The notes beneath the pieces are model-generated. The model was not told the origin of the DNA and did not search any database. It worked only from the letters and a program-made list of their open reading frames with translations. Source: Sphaerolaimus hirsutus (Eukaryota > Nematoda > Chromadorea > Monhysterida > Sphaerolaimidae). From it: a DNA stretch of 64,000 nucleotides. Below, piece by piece: positions 1 to 11,204 of the stretch (position 1 is its first letter; every line of letters begins with the position of its first letter). The DNA is taken from NCBI GenBank assembly GCA_964036195.1, contig OZ038451.1, positions 30,211,927 to 30,275,926 on the forward strand. The letters run 5' to 3'. Position numbers and translations under genes: made by a program.

Positions 1-715
1 TGCATGCATTGTTCTTTGTTTACCCACGCAATCAATAATCGATGCCAATAGGCCAAACAGACGCGTGCATAATATTGGCGTGCCACGCGTCAATAAATAC
101 TTTTTGATCTGATGCAAGCAGTGTTCTTGCATCGCAATAAATAAAAGGAAATATCAAACACATTCCCATCAACAGATGCCGGGTCAACAATGGGTCAATG
201 GGTAAATGTAAAGCAAGGCCGGGCCGCGTGCCGCGGGTAAATGTAACGCAAGGCCGCGTGCCGCGGGTCAATGTAACACACACAGTAGGTAATATATATA
301 TAATGGGTTGATATAGTCCTCATACAAAAAGGGCTGTCGGCCGATATAGTCCTCAAGGACTATATCATCCCCCGGGGTAATAAGTCCATCGGGGGATAAA
401 TTCTGGTAATCGGTAAATAGAGGGTAGAGGTATTTCGAGGGGGTTAATATTATTCCAGAATGTTTTTGAAAACCAAAACTGGGTGCGCATGTAAACCTGG
501 TGCATAAGTAGACCCGATGTTTGTGGGATAGTGATATATCCAGGATTTTTAAGGGGGAGGGGGGGGGGGGAGGGGCTGTTTGTTCACTGAGCCCGGTTAA
601 CGGGGGATGGCTCAGCCGTCCCCATAAAATCTTGCCTAGATGTTGACAGAATGGCGTCATAGTGCTGGCGCCATAGTCATTGTTGCCAAAAATCGCTGAT
701 ATGTAAATATGTAAA
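1..715. other. Intergenic DNA with a repeat fragment
   Basis: No coding exon is supported here. About 529-630 resembles one end of the hAT-like element at 21749-22183: it shares the 'atccaggattttt' motif, a G-rich run, and the stretch around 'ctgtttgttcactgag...ggggg.tggctcag'. No target duplication was found, so it is treated as a truncated fragment. The open frames in this stretch are low-complexity. Confidence 0.4.
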
Positions 716-1321
716 TACCGTATATCCTTGAATAAGACCCCAGGGGAGTTAAATTTTCGTCAGAGTTTTTGGTCTTTTGTCTTTTTTGTTTTTTTTTGTC
801 AGAGATACTCGAAACCCACCCACTACTATATACCGGCTGGGGAATGTCGGCGACCCACCTGAGTGTGGGTCGCAGTATACATGAATAGTTTTTTTGAAAA
901 AATCGCTGTCCACGCGAGGTCCGCCACCCCTTGTTTTTTTGATAAAACGGGCTGCCAAACTAAAACTGTTGGGGGGGATTGATCGAAATTTTGAGGGGGT
1001 GTACACAACACCCCCCACTACTTTTCACGGAAGATTGAGCCCCCTGCAGAGTTGTGCAAATACTGGTATTTTTGGAAAACGTAAACGTAAACGTAAATAC
1101 CTTTTCCAAATCAAAAGTATAAATACTAAAACGTAAGGTATTTTTAAAATACCAAGGAATACGTAAAAAAAACGTAAACGTAAAATTTTTACACACAGTA
1201 GGTATTTGCCATTGTGCTTTGGAAAACACCATTATTTTCACATTTAGATGGGTCAATCGCTCCATTCCGCACCACTTTCTGTTGTAAGTGCGGCCAAATC
1301 CAACTACGTTGGTGATTCTGG

Positions 1322-1508
1322 GTGAGTCCCAGACCCTGTAAAATGCCTTGTAAAATGTTAAATGGCATGCAAAGTGTCTAAGTCATGAAAAATGTCCTGG
1401 AAGGTGGCAAAACTTTGCCATAATGCTGGGCATTTTACATGAGTTATGACATTTGCATGAAATTTTACATTTTACAGTGCATTCTACAGAGTCTGGGATT
1501 GGCACCAG
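1322..1508 (+). mobile_element. Element E, copy 1 (palindromic, GT...AG ends)
   Basis: An approximately 187-bp imperfect palindrome with ends gtgagtcccagaccctgtaa and cagagtctgggattggcaccag. On the plus strand it starts with a consensus-like 5' splice site (GTGAGT) and ends CACCAG. It is nested in an hAT element, so here it is not obviously inside a gene. Sister copies at 30408-30580 and 36544-36742 behave as introns. Confidence 0.65.
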
Positions 1509-1677
1509 AGCTTGCACTCACCCTGCCAGTTTCAAAACGTATGCTACTCACAGTTGTTGCAAGTGGCGTCGTTGGAATTCATCACAAAAATTTATAAACA
1601 CAAGGCTCCACAAACAAAAAGGTTTCTGTGTTCAGCATTTGAACACATTTATGAATATGGACCCAGTATTCCATGTG

Positions 1678-1925
1678 TATACTCCGGTTACTTTACACCT
1701 TGCACGCGTGGTTCCCGCTGGAAGTGTGCCAACGATGGTTAACGCGTGCGAGTTTCATAAAAAGATGACAAAATTGATTGTTGCTCTAATGTGATTCATT
1801 AACAGATTCACATCGATAATTGTTCCATCTTTTTATGGAAATCGCATGATTTAACAATCATTGGCACGCTTCCAACACGAGACATAAATCAGTGCGAGGG
1901 CAGAGTATCATGTACGCCGAGTATA
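1678..1925. mobile_element. TA-flanked MITE, family D (TACTCSGCGG termini), copy 1
   Basis: Starts TA-tactccgg and ends ccgagta-TA. The interior holds cttgcacgcgtggttcccgc, a 'ggaagtgtgccaac' motif and, in inverse order, 'ttggcacgcttccaac'. The same element in the other orientation occurs at 7744-7983 and, split by another MITE, at 37200-37897. It is non-coding. The TA duplication suggests a Tc1/mariner-like or other TA-targeting transposase supplied in trans. Confidence 0.75.
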
Positions 1926-3870
1926 AGTGGACGCGTGCAGTCACTTTTTTCATACATCGTTTTTTTGTATGTATACATGTTAAGTTTATGCAAAAACATT
2001 AGAATATTGTTGGCTGCAGATGGTGCGGCCCATTTGACCATGTGCACATGTGAACGATCATAAGTTTTTTTTACGTTTTCCCTAGTACCCGGGTATTTTG
2101 GTCAGGAAAACGTAACAAAACGTAATGGTATTTTTGGAAAACGTAAACGTAAACGTAAGTATAAATACCCGAATAACCGGGTATTTCGGGTAAACGTAAA
2201 TACGTTTTTCCAACTCTGGCCCCCTGGCGACCCCCCTGAGAGTGGACCACTGGAAAATAAAATGATATTTGTGAGAATTCGCTGTCCAGGTTTGGCACTG
2301 GACAGCAAAAATAAAAATTACATTAGAATGTCCCTTGGAGGACAATGTATACCACTGTAAAAAGTGTGTATTCAAAAAGCAAATTTTAAAACAAAAATTT
2401 GATCTGGTTCGAAAGTGTATTTGACACCCATACACAAGTTCCAGATTAAATTTTGATTTAAGTCAAATCTTTAATACACACTTTTAAAGCTGGTTTACAA
2501 TGCCTTCTAGGAGATGATTTAAGGTAAAAATTCGCGTAAACAACATTTTACCCCAAAAATCAACCATGGAGGAGATTTGATGGGGGTAAACACAAAAGCT
2601 GTCCCACAAGGCGAATTTTGTTCCTAGAATGATGTCATCGATGACATCATTACAGTGACCCCATCAAATCTGACCCCATCTCCATGGTTGATTTTTGGGG
2701 CAATGTTGTTTACGCAAATTTTTACCTTAAATCATCTCCTAGAAGGCATCGTAAACCAGCTTTAAAAGTGTGTATTAAAGATTTGACTTAAATCGCAATT
2801 TAATCTGGAACTTGTGTATGGGTGTCAAATACACTTTTGAACCAGATCAAATTTTTGTTTTAAAATTTGCTTTTTGAATACACACTTTATACAGTGGTAT
2901 ACATTGTCCTCCAAGGGACATTCTGATGTAATTTTTATTTTTGCTGTCCAGTGCCAAACCTGGACAGCAAATTCTCAAAAATATCATTTTATTTTCCAGT
3001 GGTCCACTCTCAGGGGTTCGCCAGGCGGCTCAACCTTCCGTGAAAAGTAGTGGGGGGGGGGGTGTCGTGTACACTCCCTTAAAATTTTGATCAATTCCCC
3101 CAACAGTTTTAGTTTGGCAGCCCGTTTTATCAAAAAAACAAGGGGTGGCGGACCTCGCGTGGACAGCGATTTTTTCAAAAAAATTATCATGTATACGGCG
3201 ACCCACACTCAGGTGGGTCGCCGACCTTCCCCAACCCGTATATAGTAGTGGGGGGATGTCTAGTATATAACCTCAATATTTCGAATAAATCCCCCCACTA
3301 CAACTGGAGATGTGGCATCCGCCACCGACTCAGAATTTGGGTGGCGGACCTGGCGTGTCCCCTGTTTATTTTCATCCATCATTTTTGTAAATTTTATAGC
3401 ATATTTTTCAAGCAGAGAGGGGACTTATTCAAGAGGGGGGAGTTATTCGAGGGAGGGAGTTATTTTTTCGTCAGTGTGGTTTTTGAGGGGGGAGTTATTC
3501 AAGGGGGAGGAGTTATTCAAGGATATACGGTATACATATTTACATATAGAGTGATGGCACGCCATTCGGTGGATTTTGTAGAGAATTGACAGTACGAGGA
3601 CCGATTTACTCATAAAATATCCATGTGATGGTAAAACTGCAGGAAATTAGGTAGGCCTACATGCGCACCGGCACACAGACCCATTTTTGAACTCCCACTA
3701 CTTATTCGTTGTTGTAACGTACGTAGACGGCATATGTAGAAAAATGCAACATGTATAAATAATAGTCTACTTATATTTCGAGGAGGTATTTTGAGGAAAT
3801 ACGGTATCTCATTGTCTTTACATTTCTATTTCTATTCACAATTGACATTTAACAAATGCCACCACTTCAG

Positions 3871-3996
3871 ACAAGGCAGGAGAAATAAAACTTGACCCTT
3901 CAGTTGGTGGCGGTAAAGTTCACGTGTTTGGGGCTAGACAGAGCTATGATGCTGCGGTGTCTCATCAAATATTTGACCCCTCTGGAAACATGCCTG
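3871..3996 (+). CDS. Orphan internal exon, unrecognised
   Basis: A 126-bp open stretch is bounded by an acceptor (accacttcag) and a strong donor (CCTG|gtaagt). The reading frame encodes about 41 residues including KAGEIKLDPS and GGGKVHVFGARQSYDAAVS, ending DPSGNMP. I do not recognise the protein. No partner exon was located: upstream is transposon DNA and downstream lies the Harbinger-like element. It may be a remnant of a host gene split by insertions. Confidence 0.4.
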
Positions 3997-4139
3997 GTAA
4001 GTTGGGACAAGAACTGTGTAAACCGGTGGAACATTTAAATGAGAAATTGCCTACCTCATATTTCAAAACCATCACACAAGGAAATGTGCAGTTCAATTTG
4101 GGTGCCATTTGTTGAGGGTACATGCAAGATTTGTCTACA

Positions 4140-6390
4140 TATATGCCAAGTGGCGCCCCCTGCCACCCCCCATTGTGGCCACACAAGCTGGTTTTCAATG
4201 TTCCTTTTTGAAAACTCTTCTGGGTGACGCGTCTCTGTACGGTTTTCAAAACTGTGCAATTTGCACTTTTATTTTTAAATATGTGAAAGCATATGTGAAT
4301 ATTGGTTTCGGCAAATCACATTTGCCATTCAAAGTTCACATTTGCAGAACATTTTTGAAAACTGTACAGCGACGCGTCACCTCTGTAGCGGCGACGCGTA
4401 GCCAACATAATACTCTGAAGACAATTTTGAAAACTTAAAATTGAATAATGTAGTTTTCAAAAATGTACATTCCAGCTTTCAAATGTGTAAAACATTTTTG
4501 AAAACTGAACATGGAGGGTGATGTACAGCGATATATGGGGACATCGCTGTACGTCGCTGTACATGCCAGTTTTCAATATCTGTGCAACATATGTGAAGAT
4601 GTGTCACCATAACCACCAAAAGTAGCAAAATCGTCACCAGGAATCACCAGTTTATGAAATTTTGCCAACTTACTCCAAAACCACTGGATGAATCGGTTCA
4701 TGTAAAATTAACACTGTAGATGCAGTATTTTATGTTGCATCTATTGATCGGGTTGTAGAAAACTTGGGATTTATGTAAAATAAAATTAATTTTTTTTTAA
4801 AAATTATGTCACTGTGACTACATTTCAGGCGACAACTGCATATGTCACCTGTTTCCACAACGTTTTACCATATTTGAAAAGTATTTATAAATGAAAGAAT
4901 TCATGCATTCATCAACAACACAGAATCTGGGAGTTGGTACTACTGTTACAAAGGGTTCAAAGGCACAACTACTGGTTAAATTTCTCTTCGTGAAATTTGT
5001 GTGGACCATGCAATGATTATGAATGATCTTGCATTACAGGTTGTCCCGTGCGCGCAGCTGTGTAGAATGCATTTTTGGGATTTTGGCTGCTCAGTGGCGC
5101 ATCCTGCTAACGACAATTTCAATGGAACCACACAGGTTCAGCAAACTGGTTATGGCTGCATGTTATTTGCACAATTTTATCAAAGAATTGCATGGAACAA
5201 ATGTATCGGATCACTTTGACGAGAAAGGAAATGAAAAGCCACCTGTGCGCACTATTTAAGAACAAAGTCTACATGACCAAACAGTTAGAAATTATATTTT
5301 AATTGATATAGATTTTTGAAACTGCTGAACATTTCATAAATGCAGTTAGATTGGCGCCAGGCATACGATGGCTTAGAGGATGGATACGATGGCTGAGAGG
5401 AGTCCTAAATCACAACAATGAACTGAGAGATGCCTGGCAATTGGGAGAGAACCTGAAAGACTGGTTGAAATCTACTCATGGCAGGGTTCCATGGATAGAT
5501 CCAAATAACTTTTGAGTTTTCAAAAATGTTCACATTAATGTTAAATTTCATGACACATGTTACTATGAAATGAAAACATTTTTGAAAACAATACAATAAA
5601 ATTGTTTTTATTTTTTTGTCCTAGTGCATTCAATGTGAAATTGTTGAAGTCAGTGTTCACTTGTTGTTCATTTTTTTGGCTTTCATTTAAATACAAAATC
5701 AGCTGTCTGAATTGCACTTGTGATTTTTTAAAAACTTACAAAATTGATTGTATAAAAATATCATTGTTTGTTTTGCAGAAATGTTATTGAATTCAGTTAT
5801 TTTTGTTCGATGTGAAAAAATAAGTGCTGTTTACTGTGATAATGCCATAATTACAGATACAGGGATGTAATTTTAAAAAATTATTTAATGTTTTCTGCAT
5901 CATCACACTTTCTCCATCATCTTTGTACTTCTATCACGAAACATGGAATCAAATGAAAGAAAAAAAAAACTTGACATATATGTGAGACTGATATCATCTA
6001 CAATTTAAAACAGAATTTTGAAAAATATTTTTAGTTAGAAAACAAACCATTTAAAAAATATATATCACAGTGGTAAAAAAATACAATACAGTCCACAAAA
6101 TACAGCATAATTTTCTGCATCACATGCCACTTACAACTTGTCCTACAAATGCATACTTATTCCACAAAAAAAAAATTTGTCTGCAGCATTTTACTGGAGT
6201 TTTCAAATATGTGTTCTTTCGGCGCAAAAATAGAAAAAAAACAAAGATGGTGGCTGTTTTGGTGATTACACACAGTGTTTAAATGAATTTGAAAACTAAA
6301 TAATGGGTTTTCACAGAGGGAACCTTGAAAACCAGCTTGTGTGGTGCCATTGTGTGGGGCTTCTGGGGGTTCTGAGGGGGTAGAAAAGTT
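4140..6390. mobile_element. PIF/Harbinger-like transposon, degenerate
   Basis: The two edges carry an inverted repeat around cacacaagctggttttcaa (near 4180 on plus; inverted near 6335), and between them lies a recognisable DDE_Tnp_4-type transposase fragment (5023-5259). Subterminal DNA is rich in ttttgaaaac/tttcaaaaatgt motifs on both flanks, typical of reiterated transposase-binding sites. Exact ends and the 3-bp duplication could not be fixed. Only the transposase C-terminal part is readable, so the copy is probably non-functional. Confidence 0.55.
5023..5259 (+). pseudogene. PIF/Harbinger (DDE_Tnp_4) transposase, C-terminal fragment
   Basis: The frame contains YRLSRARSCVECIFGILAAQ, then WRIL, and later LVMAACYLHNFIKEL. 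This is the hallmark C-terminal block of Harbinger-family nucleases (S-R-A-R...V-E-x-x-F-G-I-L...W-R-I...L-H-N-F), where the E in 'VE' is the third acidic catalytic residue. A full protein is about 350-400 residues; only about 78 are open here. An acceptor-like 'gcattacag' lies just before GTTGTCC, so this may be a 3' exon. The upstream catalytic D residues were not found. Confidence 0.7.
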
Positions 6391-6459
6391 GCACATACTT
6401 TAAATCTACCGATGTTAAAAGACTTTTTTTGTCTCAAATGTGTAGAAAAGAAAAATGAA

Positions 6460-6671
6460 TTAAAAAAAAAAATTTAATTCAGAACAAAAATTTGTATGGG
6501 ATTCTGATTTACTGCAAATCCTCAAATAAGACCCCCTTGAATAACTCCTTCCTGTTTGCGAGACAAGGCAAAAATAACTACCCCCTCGAATAACTCCCCC
6601 CTCTTGAATAATGCCCCCTGTCTGGATGATAATGATACAATACAAAAATGCAAAAGAATATTAGCCTGGAG
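6460..6671. repeat. Truncated TA-MITE-like repeat running into the assembly gap
   Basis: Contains the iterated cctcgaataactccccc and cttgaataac motifs, like the interior of the elements at 45015-45342 and 62417 onward. The right part is lost in the gap. Open frames here are low-complexity. Confidence 0.45.
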
Positions 6672-6871
6672 NNNNNNNNNNNNNNNNNNNNNNNNNNNNN
6701 NNNNNNNNNNNNNNNNNNNNNNNNNNNNNNNNNNNNNNNNNNNNNNNNNNNNNNNNNNNNNNNNNNNNNNNNNNNNNNNNNNNNNNNNNNNNNNNNNNNN
6801 NNNNNNNNNNNNNNNNNNNNNNNNNNNNNNNNNNNNNNNNNNNNNNNNNNNNNNNNNNNNNNNNNNNNNNN
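6672..6871. other. Assembly gap
   Basis: A run of N of about 200 bases. Open frames that cross it are artefacts. Confidence 0.98.
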
Positions 6872-7097
6872 GTGACGAAATCAATATAAGGTATACCTCA
6901 TATTGGAGGTGATACAGTATTTACTTGAAAATAGTAGGGTCGGCTGCCAGACAGGCAAATCTATTCTTGTCTTACATACCTATCTTTATTTTTCTGAAAG
7001 CTCAGTCCTTAAAGTTTTCAGTTTTACATAGATATTTAAATTTCATTTCAAAGGAACATGAATATTTGCTGTGGTAGGGTATCATATGTTCGCCGAG

Positions 7098-7336
7098 TAG
7101 TGATGGAAAATACCAAGGAAACTTTGGCGCCAAGCGCCAAAAGCGCCGTGGCGCTCTTCTGAACCCCAGCGCCAAGCGCCAATGGCGCCAGAGCAAAATG
7201 GTGCCAAGCGCAAAAATCGCCATGGCGCTTTTTGCTTTGGCGCTAGCGCCAAGCGCTCGCGCCAGGCATTTTGTTTCTAATGCCACAGAAAAGTAGCGCC
7301 AAGCGCCAAAAGCGCCATGGCGCTTTTCCATCACTA
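7098..7336. mobile_element. hAT MITE, family K (TAGTGATGG termini), TSD tcgccgag
   Basis: Ends tagtgatggaaaa...ttttccatcacta; the 8 bases tcgccgag are repeated exactly at 7090-7097 and 7337-7344. The interior is a dense array of ggcgc/gcgcc motifs ('gccaagcgccaaaagcgcc'). Fragments with this motif array occur near 21870, 42190-42295, 43180-43310, 46670-46760 and 53940-54060. Non-coding; the minus-strand frame through it is a repeat translation. Confidence 0.85.
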
Positions 7337-7743
7337 TCGCCGAGTATACAAACCTATCCAATTAGCATTTGTTTTGAATGTGTATTTGCACATGTATTTG
7401 TTATTGTTGTTTTACATGATAATTTTGCTGATGATACAAATATGAAATAATTAGTGTAAACGATTTTTTAATTCAACTGAACTGAGGAAACTGAAAACAA
7501 ATGTGCCTTCTAACACTGAACAGTGAGAGAACTATCTAAACAATTTTTTACGCTTTCCTCAGTCTTTGAAAAAACACCTTACGTATTACCTAGTAAAAAT
7601 ACTCGAAATTTGGAAATGCTTTCCAAAAATACCAGTATTTGAAAAACTCTGAAACTTACAATTTCTTCAAGTGGTAAATACACTGAATTTGTTCCGTGGA
7701 AACTGCTGGTTTATTATAAGTATCACGAAGAGTGATTCAGAAG

Positions 7744-7983
7744 TTATACTCGACGGACATGATACTCTGCTCTCGCACTGATTTATGCCTCATGTTGGAA
7801 GCGTGCCAATCATGATAAAGCATGCGATTTTCGTATAAAAGATGAAAAAATCATTGTTGTGAATGAGTTGACGTATGGCGTTATAACATAGATGACTTTT
7901 TATGAAAATCGCACGTGAAAAAAAATCGTTGGCACGCTTCCAGGGGGAACCACGCGTGCAGGGTGTAAAGTAACCAAAGTATA
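7744..7983. mobile_element. TA-flanked MITE, family D, copy 2 (uninterrupted)
   Basis: TA-tactcgacggacatgatact...ggtgtaaagtaaccaaagta-TA. It contains ctcgcactgatttatgcctc, which is the empty version of the site occupied by a CCGTATTTC MITE in the copy at 37200-37897. Interior ends 'ttggcacgcttcca' and 'gaagcgtgccaa' are shared with copy 1. Non-coding. Confidence 0.8.
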
Positions 7984-8394
7984 CAAGGCGCTGCCACCAT
8001 CTGAAACGCCGCGCAATGGCTCGGCGCCTTTGGCTGTTCGCGCTTTTCCTTGAATGTCACCATAGGAATATTTGGTGCTCTTTTTTCTGGCACTTACCAT
8101 CACTGTCAACATTCCATGCTGATTTGACTGCATATTCTTACGTGTGAATAACAGTTTTAAATTTGATTTGTTTCTTACCGGAATAACATCGGGAAAGGTC
8201 GGAAATTAGTATGATGATGGCATAAAATTTGAATATAGCGCCTCGTCGTAACAAAGAAGTCATCTTGTCTGCGTGATAGAATTATATTGGGAAAAGAGCA
8301 TTTACGAGTAGGTGCATGCAAAGGTAACGGTCTACATACCCTATTTCTTCTAAAATAATGGCATACCTCCAATGGAAGAGCACCTCCAATAGAG

Positions 8395-8590
8395 TATACG
8401 CGGCGGACATCACACTTAGTATGAAAACCTACCATAACCCATCTGAATAATGAACCAAAAAGTATACAGGTTTTTTTCATCATAATACTTCGTTTTTACT
8501 ACGGAATAATTAATTACAAAATTTATCACAAGATTTTATTCATTAAATTATGGTAGGTTTTCATACTAGGTGTACTGTCCGCCGAGTATA
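8395..8590. mobile_element. TA-flanked palindromic MITE, family D variant
   Basis: TA-tacgcggcggacatcac...gtccgccgagta-TA. The internal inverted pair cttagtatgaaaacctacc / ggtaggttttcatactagg makes a hairpin. The same unit recurs at 32890-33083. The preceding 8333-8394 (ctatttcttctaaaataatg...cacctccaatag) is the left end of a CCGTATTTCTTCTAATAG-type element without its right end. Confidence 0.7.
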
Positions 8591-8930
8591 CCTAGCTCAA
8601 GTTTCATTTAAAAATAATACTGTATTCCCTCAACATACCTCGAGAGGGCTTATTGTTGCATAGTGCAAATTTTGAGCTATTGTTTTAAGGGTTCCTTCAT
8701 GGGAAGGTTTGTGTTGCACCCACCATGCCCTCAGATGTTAGAGTGACTTTATTAGTCAAAATCAATCAGAACAGGTCAAAAGTACTGAACTGAATGGACA
8801 TACAAAAGTAGCCACTTATAAAGGATGGCTGAAACATGAAGTTTAACAGTTCAGCATAATCACTAAAATTCCTACTGAACTGTGGAAATGTATATAAATA
8901 GAGTTGCTATAATGGAAAGTGTAATCAATG

Positions 8931-9380
8931 TACCGTATTTCCTCGAAATACCCCTCGGGGGGTGATTGTTTCATAGTGGTCCCGAGAGGGGGGGGGGGTA
9001 AACGAGGGGGGGGGTATTTCGAGGGGGGGTTATTATTTTACAAGAAAATTTTCGAAAACCAAGTACGAAATAGTCGTCTGAAACGTACGCAGACGTCGAA
9101 AAATGCAACAAAAACCGCCATTTACAAGGTTCTGTAGACTAATATTAGTATGTAGATGGTATGTAAACTGTTCTAACGTGACACCGACATTGTTTTAACG
9201 TGTGTTCTGCAGTACACAGAACACAAACTGCAGTATTTGTCATGTACGTTCCCTTTACACTCAATTGGGGGGGGGGGGGGTATTTCGAGGGGGGTGATTG
9301 TTTCATGGTGGTCCCGAGAGGGGGGGGGTCAAACGAGGGGGGGGGGTATTTCGAGGGGGGTATTTCGAGGAAATACGGTA
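8931..9380. mobile_element. TA-inserting MITE, family A (CCGTATTTCCTCGAAATAC), copy 1
   Basis: TA-ccgtatttcctcgaaatac...gtatttcgaggaaatacgg-TA. The interior has C- or G-runs alternating with 'tcgaaatacccccc', then a unique core with 'acgtacgcagacgtc'. Copies with the same termini lie at 13961, 37239, 40777, 44471, 47646 (left-truncated) and 48980. Insertion at TA is proven at 37239 by an empty site. No protein is encoded. Confidence 0.85.
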
Positions 9381-10453
9381 GTGCACCTACAACAGTTAAT
9401 TCAAGGGGACGTTTTTTCACCAGAAATTATTGAACCCAAAGTAAATACGTATTCGTTGTTTTTACATATGCACACATAGGAAAATGCATCAATGGCGGAT
9501 TGCACACTAGTTGACACAGCTGACAGCGACAAGATTGTTCATGTGTTAACTGAACATTGATTGATTGATTGAACTGTTCCAACGCCATGACACTTAAACG
9601 GCCACAAAACATGATATAAAGGCATGTAATTACAAATGGCATTTGAATTCCCGGTATCCATGTTCACTGATCATCATTTCACTCACGCCATCCATCACTT
9701 CAGAACATATATATTTTTGAGTGAACTGCGTGCAAAGTATGCCGCGTGCAAAGTATGCCCAATGCAAAAGATAGGAGGCGCGAAGTTCATAGGGTCATTG
9801 TACCCGATTGATGAATGATTTCACACAGAATGCGGACACTTTTAATTTGCATGTGCAGTGTCCTGTGAATAAAGGTAGTTTCGTAACAGCTTCGAAAGTT
9901 ACACGCACGGAATTAGGGACTTCAATAAACTTGGCCCACGGCAAGAAAAAACTTGGGCAAGAAGTCGACAAGTCCACTTAGTTTTGGGCTAAAATTCGAC
10001 AAGTCCGTCCTCCGCATCCCTTTTTTATGGGAAAAAAACGCAAGAAATGTGATAAGTCCACTATGGGCACCGATTTCTAAAAGTCGACAAGTGCATAAAT
10101 TTCCCATAAGGGAGGAGCAACGCGGGCGGGAACAAAAATGTTCTTGCCTGCAAGAAGGCGACAAGTCCATTTCCCTCCCAAAAACTGTTTTGCTCTGACC
10201 GAATGGAATTTTATGGACCCCCCATTTTTCACATATATGTTGAGATTATTGGCTGAAAAATTGACACTTTATTGTCAACATATGGAACTTAATGGAAATC
10301 AAGAGAGAGCCAAATTGGACATGCACCACGTGCCTGGAATTAGGTTTGAATTGAAACTTAAAATGTGATTAACTCAAAATCGCATTTTGGGGACTTGTCG
10401 ACTTTAAAATTAGACGCCTTATTATATTACCACACAAAGCGATGAGTGTGCAC
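9381..10453. other. Intergenic DNA with an 'agtcgacaagtcca' repeat
   Basis: No gene is supported. From about 9935 to 10410 the motif (a)agtcgacaagtcc recurs several times on both strands, ending 'ggggacttgtcgacttta'; a related block is at 59400-59700. It may be a degraded element whose ends I could not define. Confidence 0.35.
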
Positions 10454-11037
10454 TAGGGATGGCCAATGTTTTTTTTCAAAGGTTTTTTTTTTATAAAAAA
10501 TATTTTATTTTAAAAAAACCAGATCATCGAAACCGTTTTTTTAAACATTGACCAAAATTTTTTGTACTAAGCACTAGGTATTTTGCATTTTTTTTGCACG
10601 CAAGCGTGCAATTTCACATGCACCTTACTTTTTGTGGTTGTTTTATTTGGTTTTGCAGCATTTTTTATGTAAAAGCTTCCATTTGTTCATGCTATTGTGC
10701 CATAATAAGGTGTGATATGTTAGTGTAGCATATAATATCCAGTCAATGTGCCTCCATATACTTGTACAGTGTGAAAAATCACTTCTGATGAATTAGTGAT
10801 CTATTGTAACCTAATTTAAACACTATTCCAAAGCCAACTTCACTTGAAGTCACAAACATTAGATAAAAGCCAATATTTGTAATAAGTTGACATAAAACAG
10901 ATATTTTTGACAGAAATAACCACTTATAATATCCCATGGCTCCACAGCCATTATATGGCTAAATATAACACCACAAAGTACTGTCACCTGTCTGATTCTG
11001 ATATACCTGTATAAAACACCTTTTTTGGCTATCCCTA
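10454..11037. mobile_element. hAT MITE, family J (TAGGGATGGCCA termini), TSD gtgtgcac
   Basis: Ends tagggatggccaa...ttggctatcccta; the 8 bases gtgtgcac are exact at 10446-10453 and 11038-11045. The terminal regions carry runs of T/A that can pair with each other (aaaggtttttttttta...ttaaaaaaacc). A related, rearranged copy spans about 47478-48867. No coding capacity. Confidence 0.85.
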
Positions 11038-11204
11038 GTGTGCACTGACTATCAATTTAAATGGTTTATGATTCATCTATATCCCCTCAGATTTTATAGA
11101 AAAATAGAACTTGTTTTGACTCCAGGGGCCAGATTTGATTCGCCGTACAGATTTGTAGGAGCAGAATACTGGAGCCATTTAACCTATGGGAAGGAGGGTG
11201 TGCC

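Larger units (their letters stand above)
1047..2218. mobile_element. hAT-type element, family C (CAGAGTTG termini), TSD gccccctg
   Basis: The ends are cagagttg...caactctg, and the 8 bases gccccctg are duplicated exactly at 1039-1046 and 2219-2226, diagnostic of hAT-class integration. The subterminal DNA is an array of gtaaacgtaaacg motifs. Copies with the same ends lie at 40775, 46769, 50388 and 60155. No transposase is encoded. The insert sits in the left arm of the foldback element and carries an E element (1322-1508) and a TA-flanked element (1678-1925). Confidence 0.85.
819..3253. repeat. Long foldback (inverted-repeat) element, left arm split by an hAT
   Basis: The left arm (819-1046 continuing at 2227-2640) matches the reverse complement of 2641-3253 over about 0.6 kb. 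Matched landmarks are the gtcggcgacccacctgagtg block near 846 and 3205, the 'ctgtccaggtttggcactgg' block near 2281 and 2950, and the centre gatgtcatc/gatgacatc near 2640. Removing the hAT at 1047-2218 joins the left arm cleanly. No coding capacity is seen. The transcript of either strand would form a long hairpin. Confidence 0.8.
716..3532. mobile_element. TA-flanked element (CCGTATATCC termini) swollen by nested insertions
   Basis: The left end reads TA-ccgtatatccttgaataag and the right end cttattcaaggatatacgg-TA as an inverted pair, with TA on both sides (716-717 and 3531-3532). These termini belong to the same TA-inserting group as the CCGTATTTC elements elsewhere in the window. The core is short; almost all the length is a foldback element (819-3253), which itself carries an hAT, which carries two smaller elements. 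Whether the two ends belong to one original insertion is inferred from their match. Confidence 0.55.

Noticed and set aside
1080-1200. GTAAACG arrays as telomeric or centromeric DNA
   Set aside because: They are subterminal arrays of hAT family C, bounded by 8-bp duplications, and do not extend as a uniform tandem repeat.
3420-3530. CRISPR-like repeated ttattcaagggggg motifs
   Set aside because: Irregular spacing, no spacers, eukaryotic context; they are subterminal repeats of a MITE.
6522-6912. Frames spanning 6672-6871
   Set aside because: They consist mostly of N from the assembly gap.
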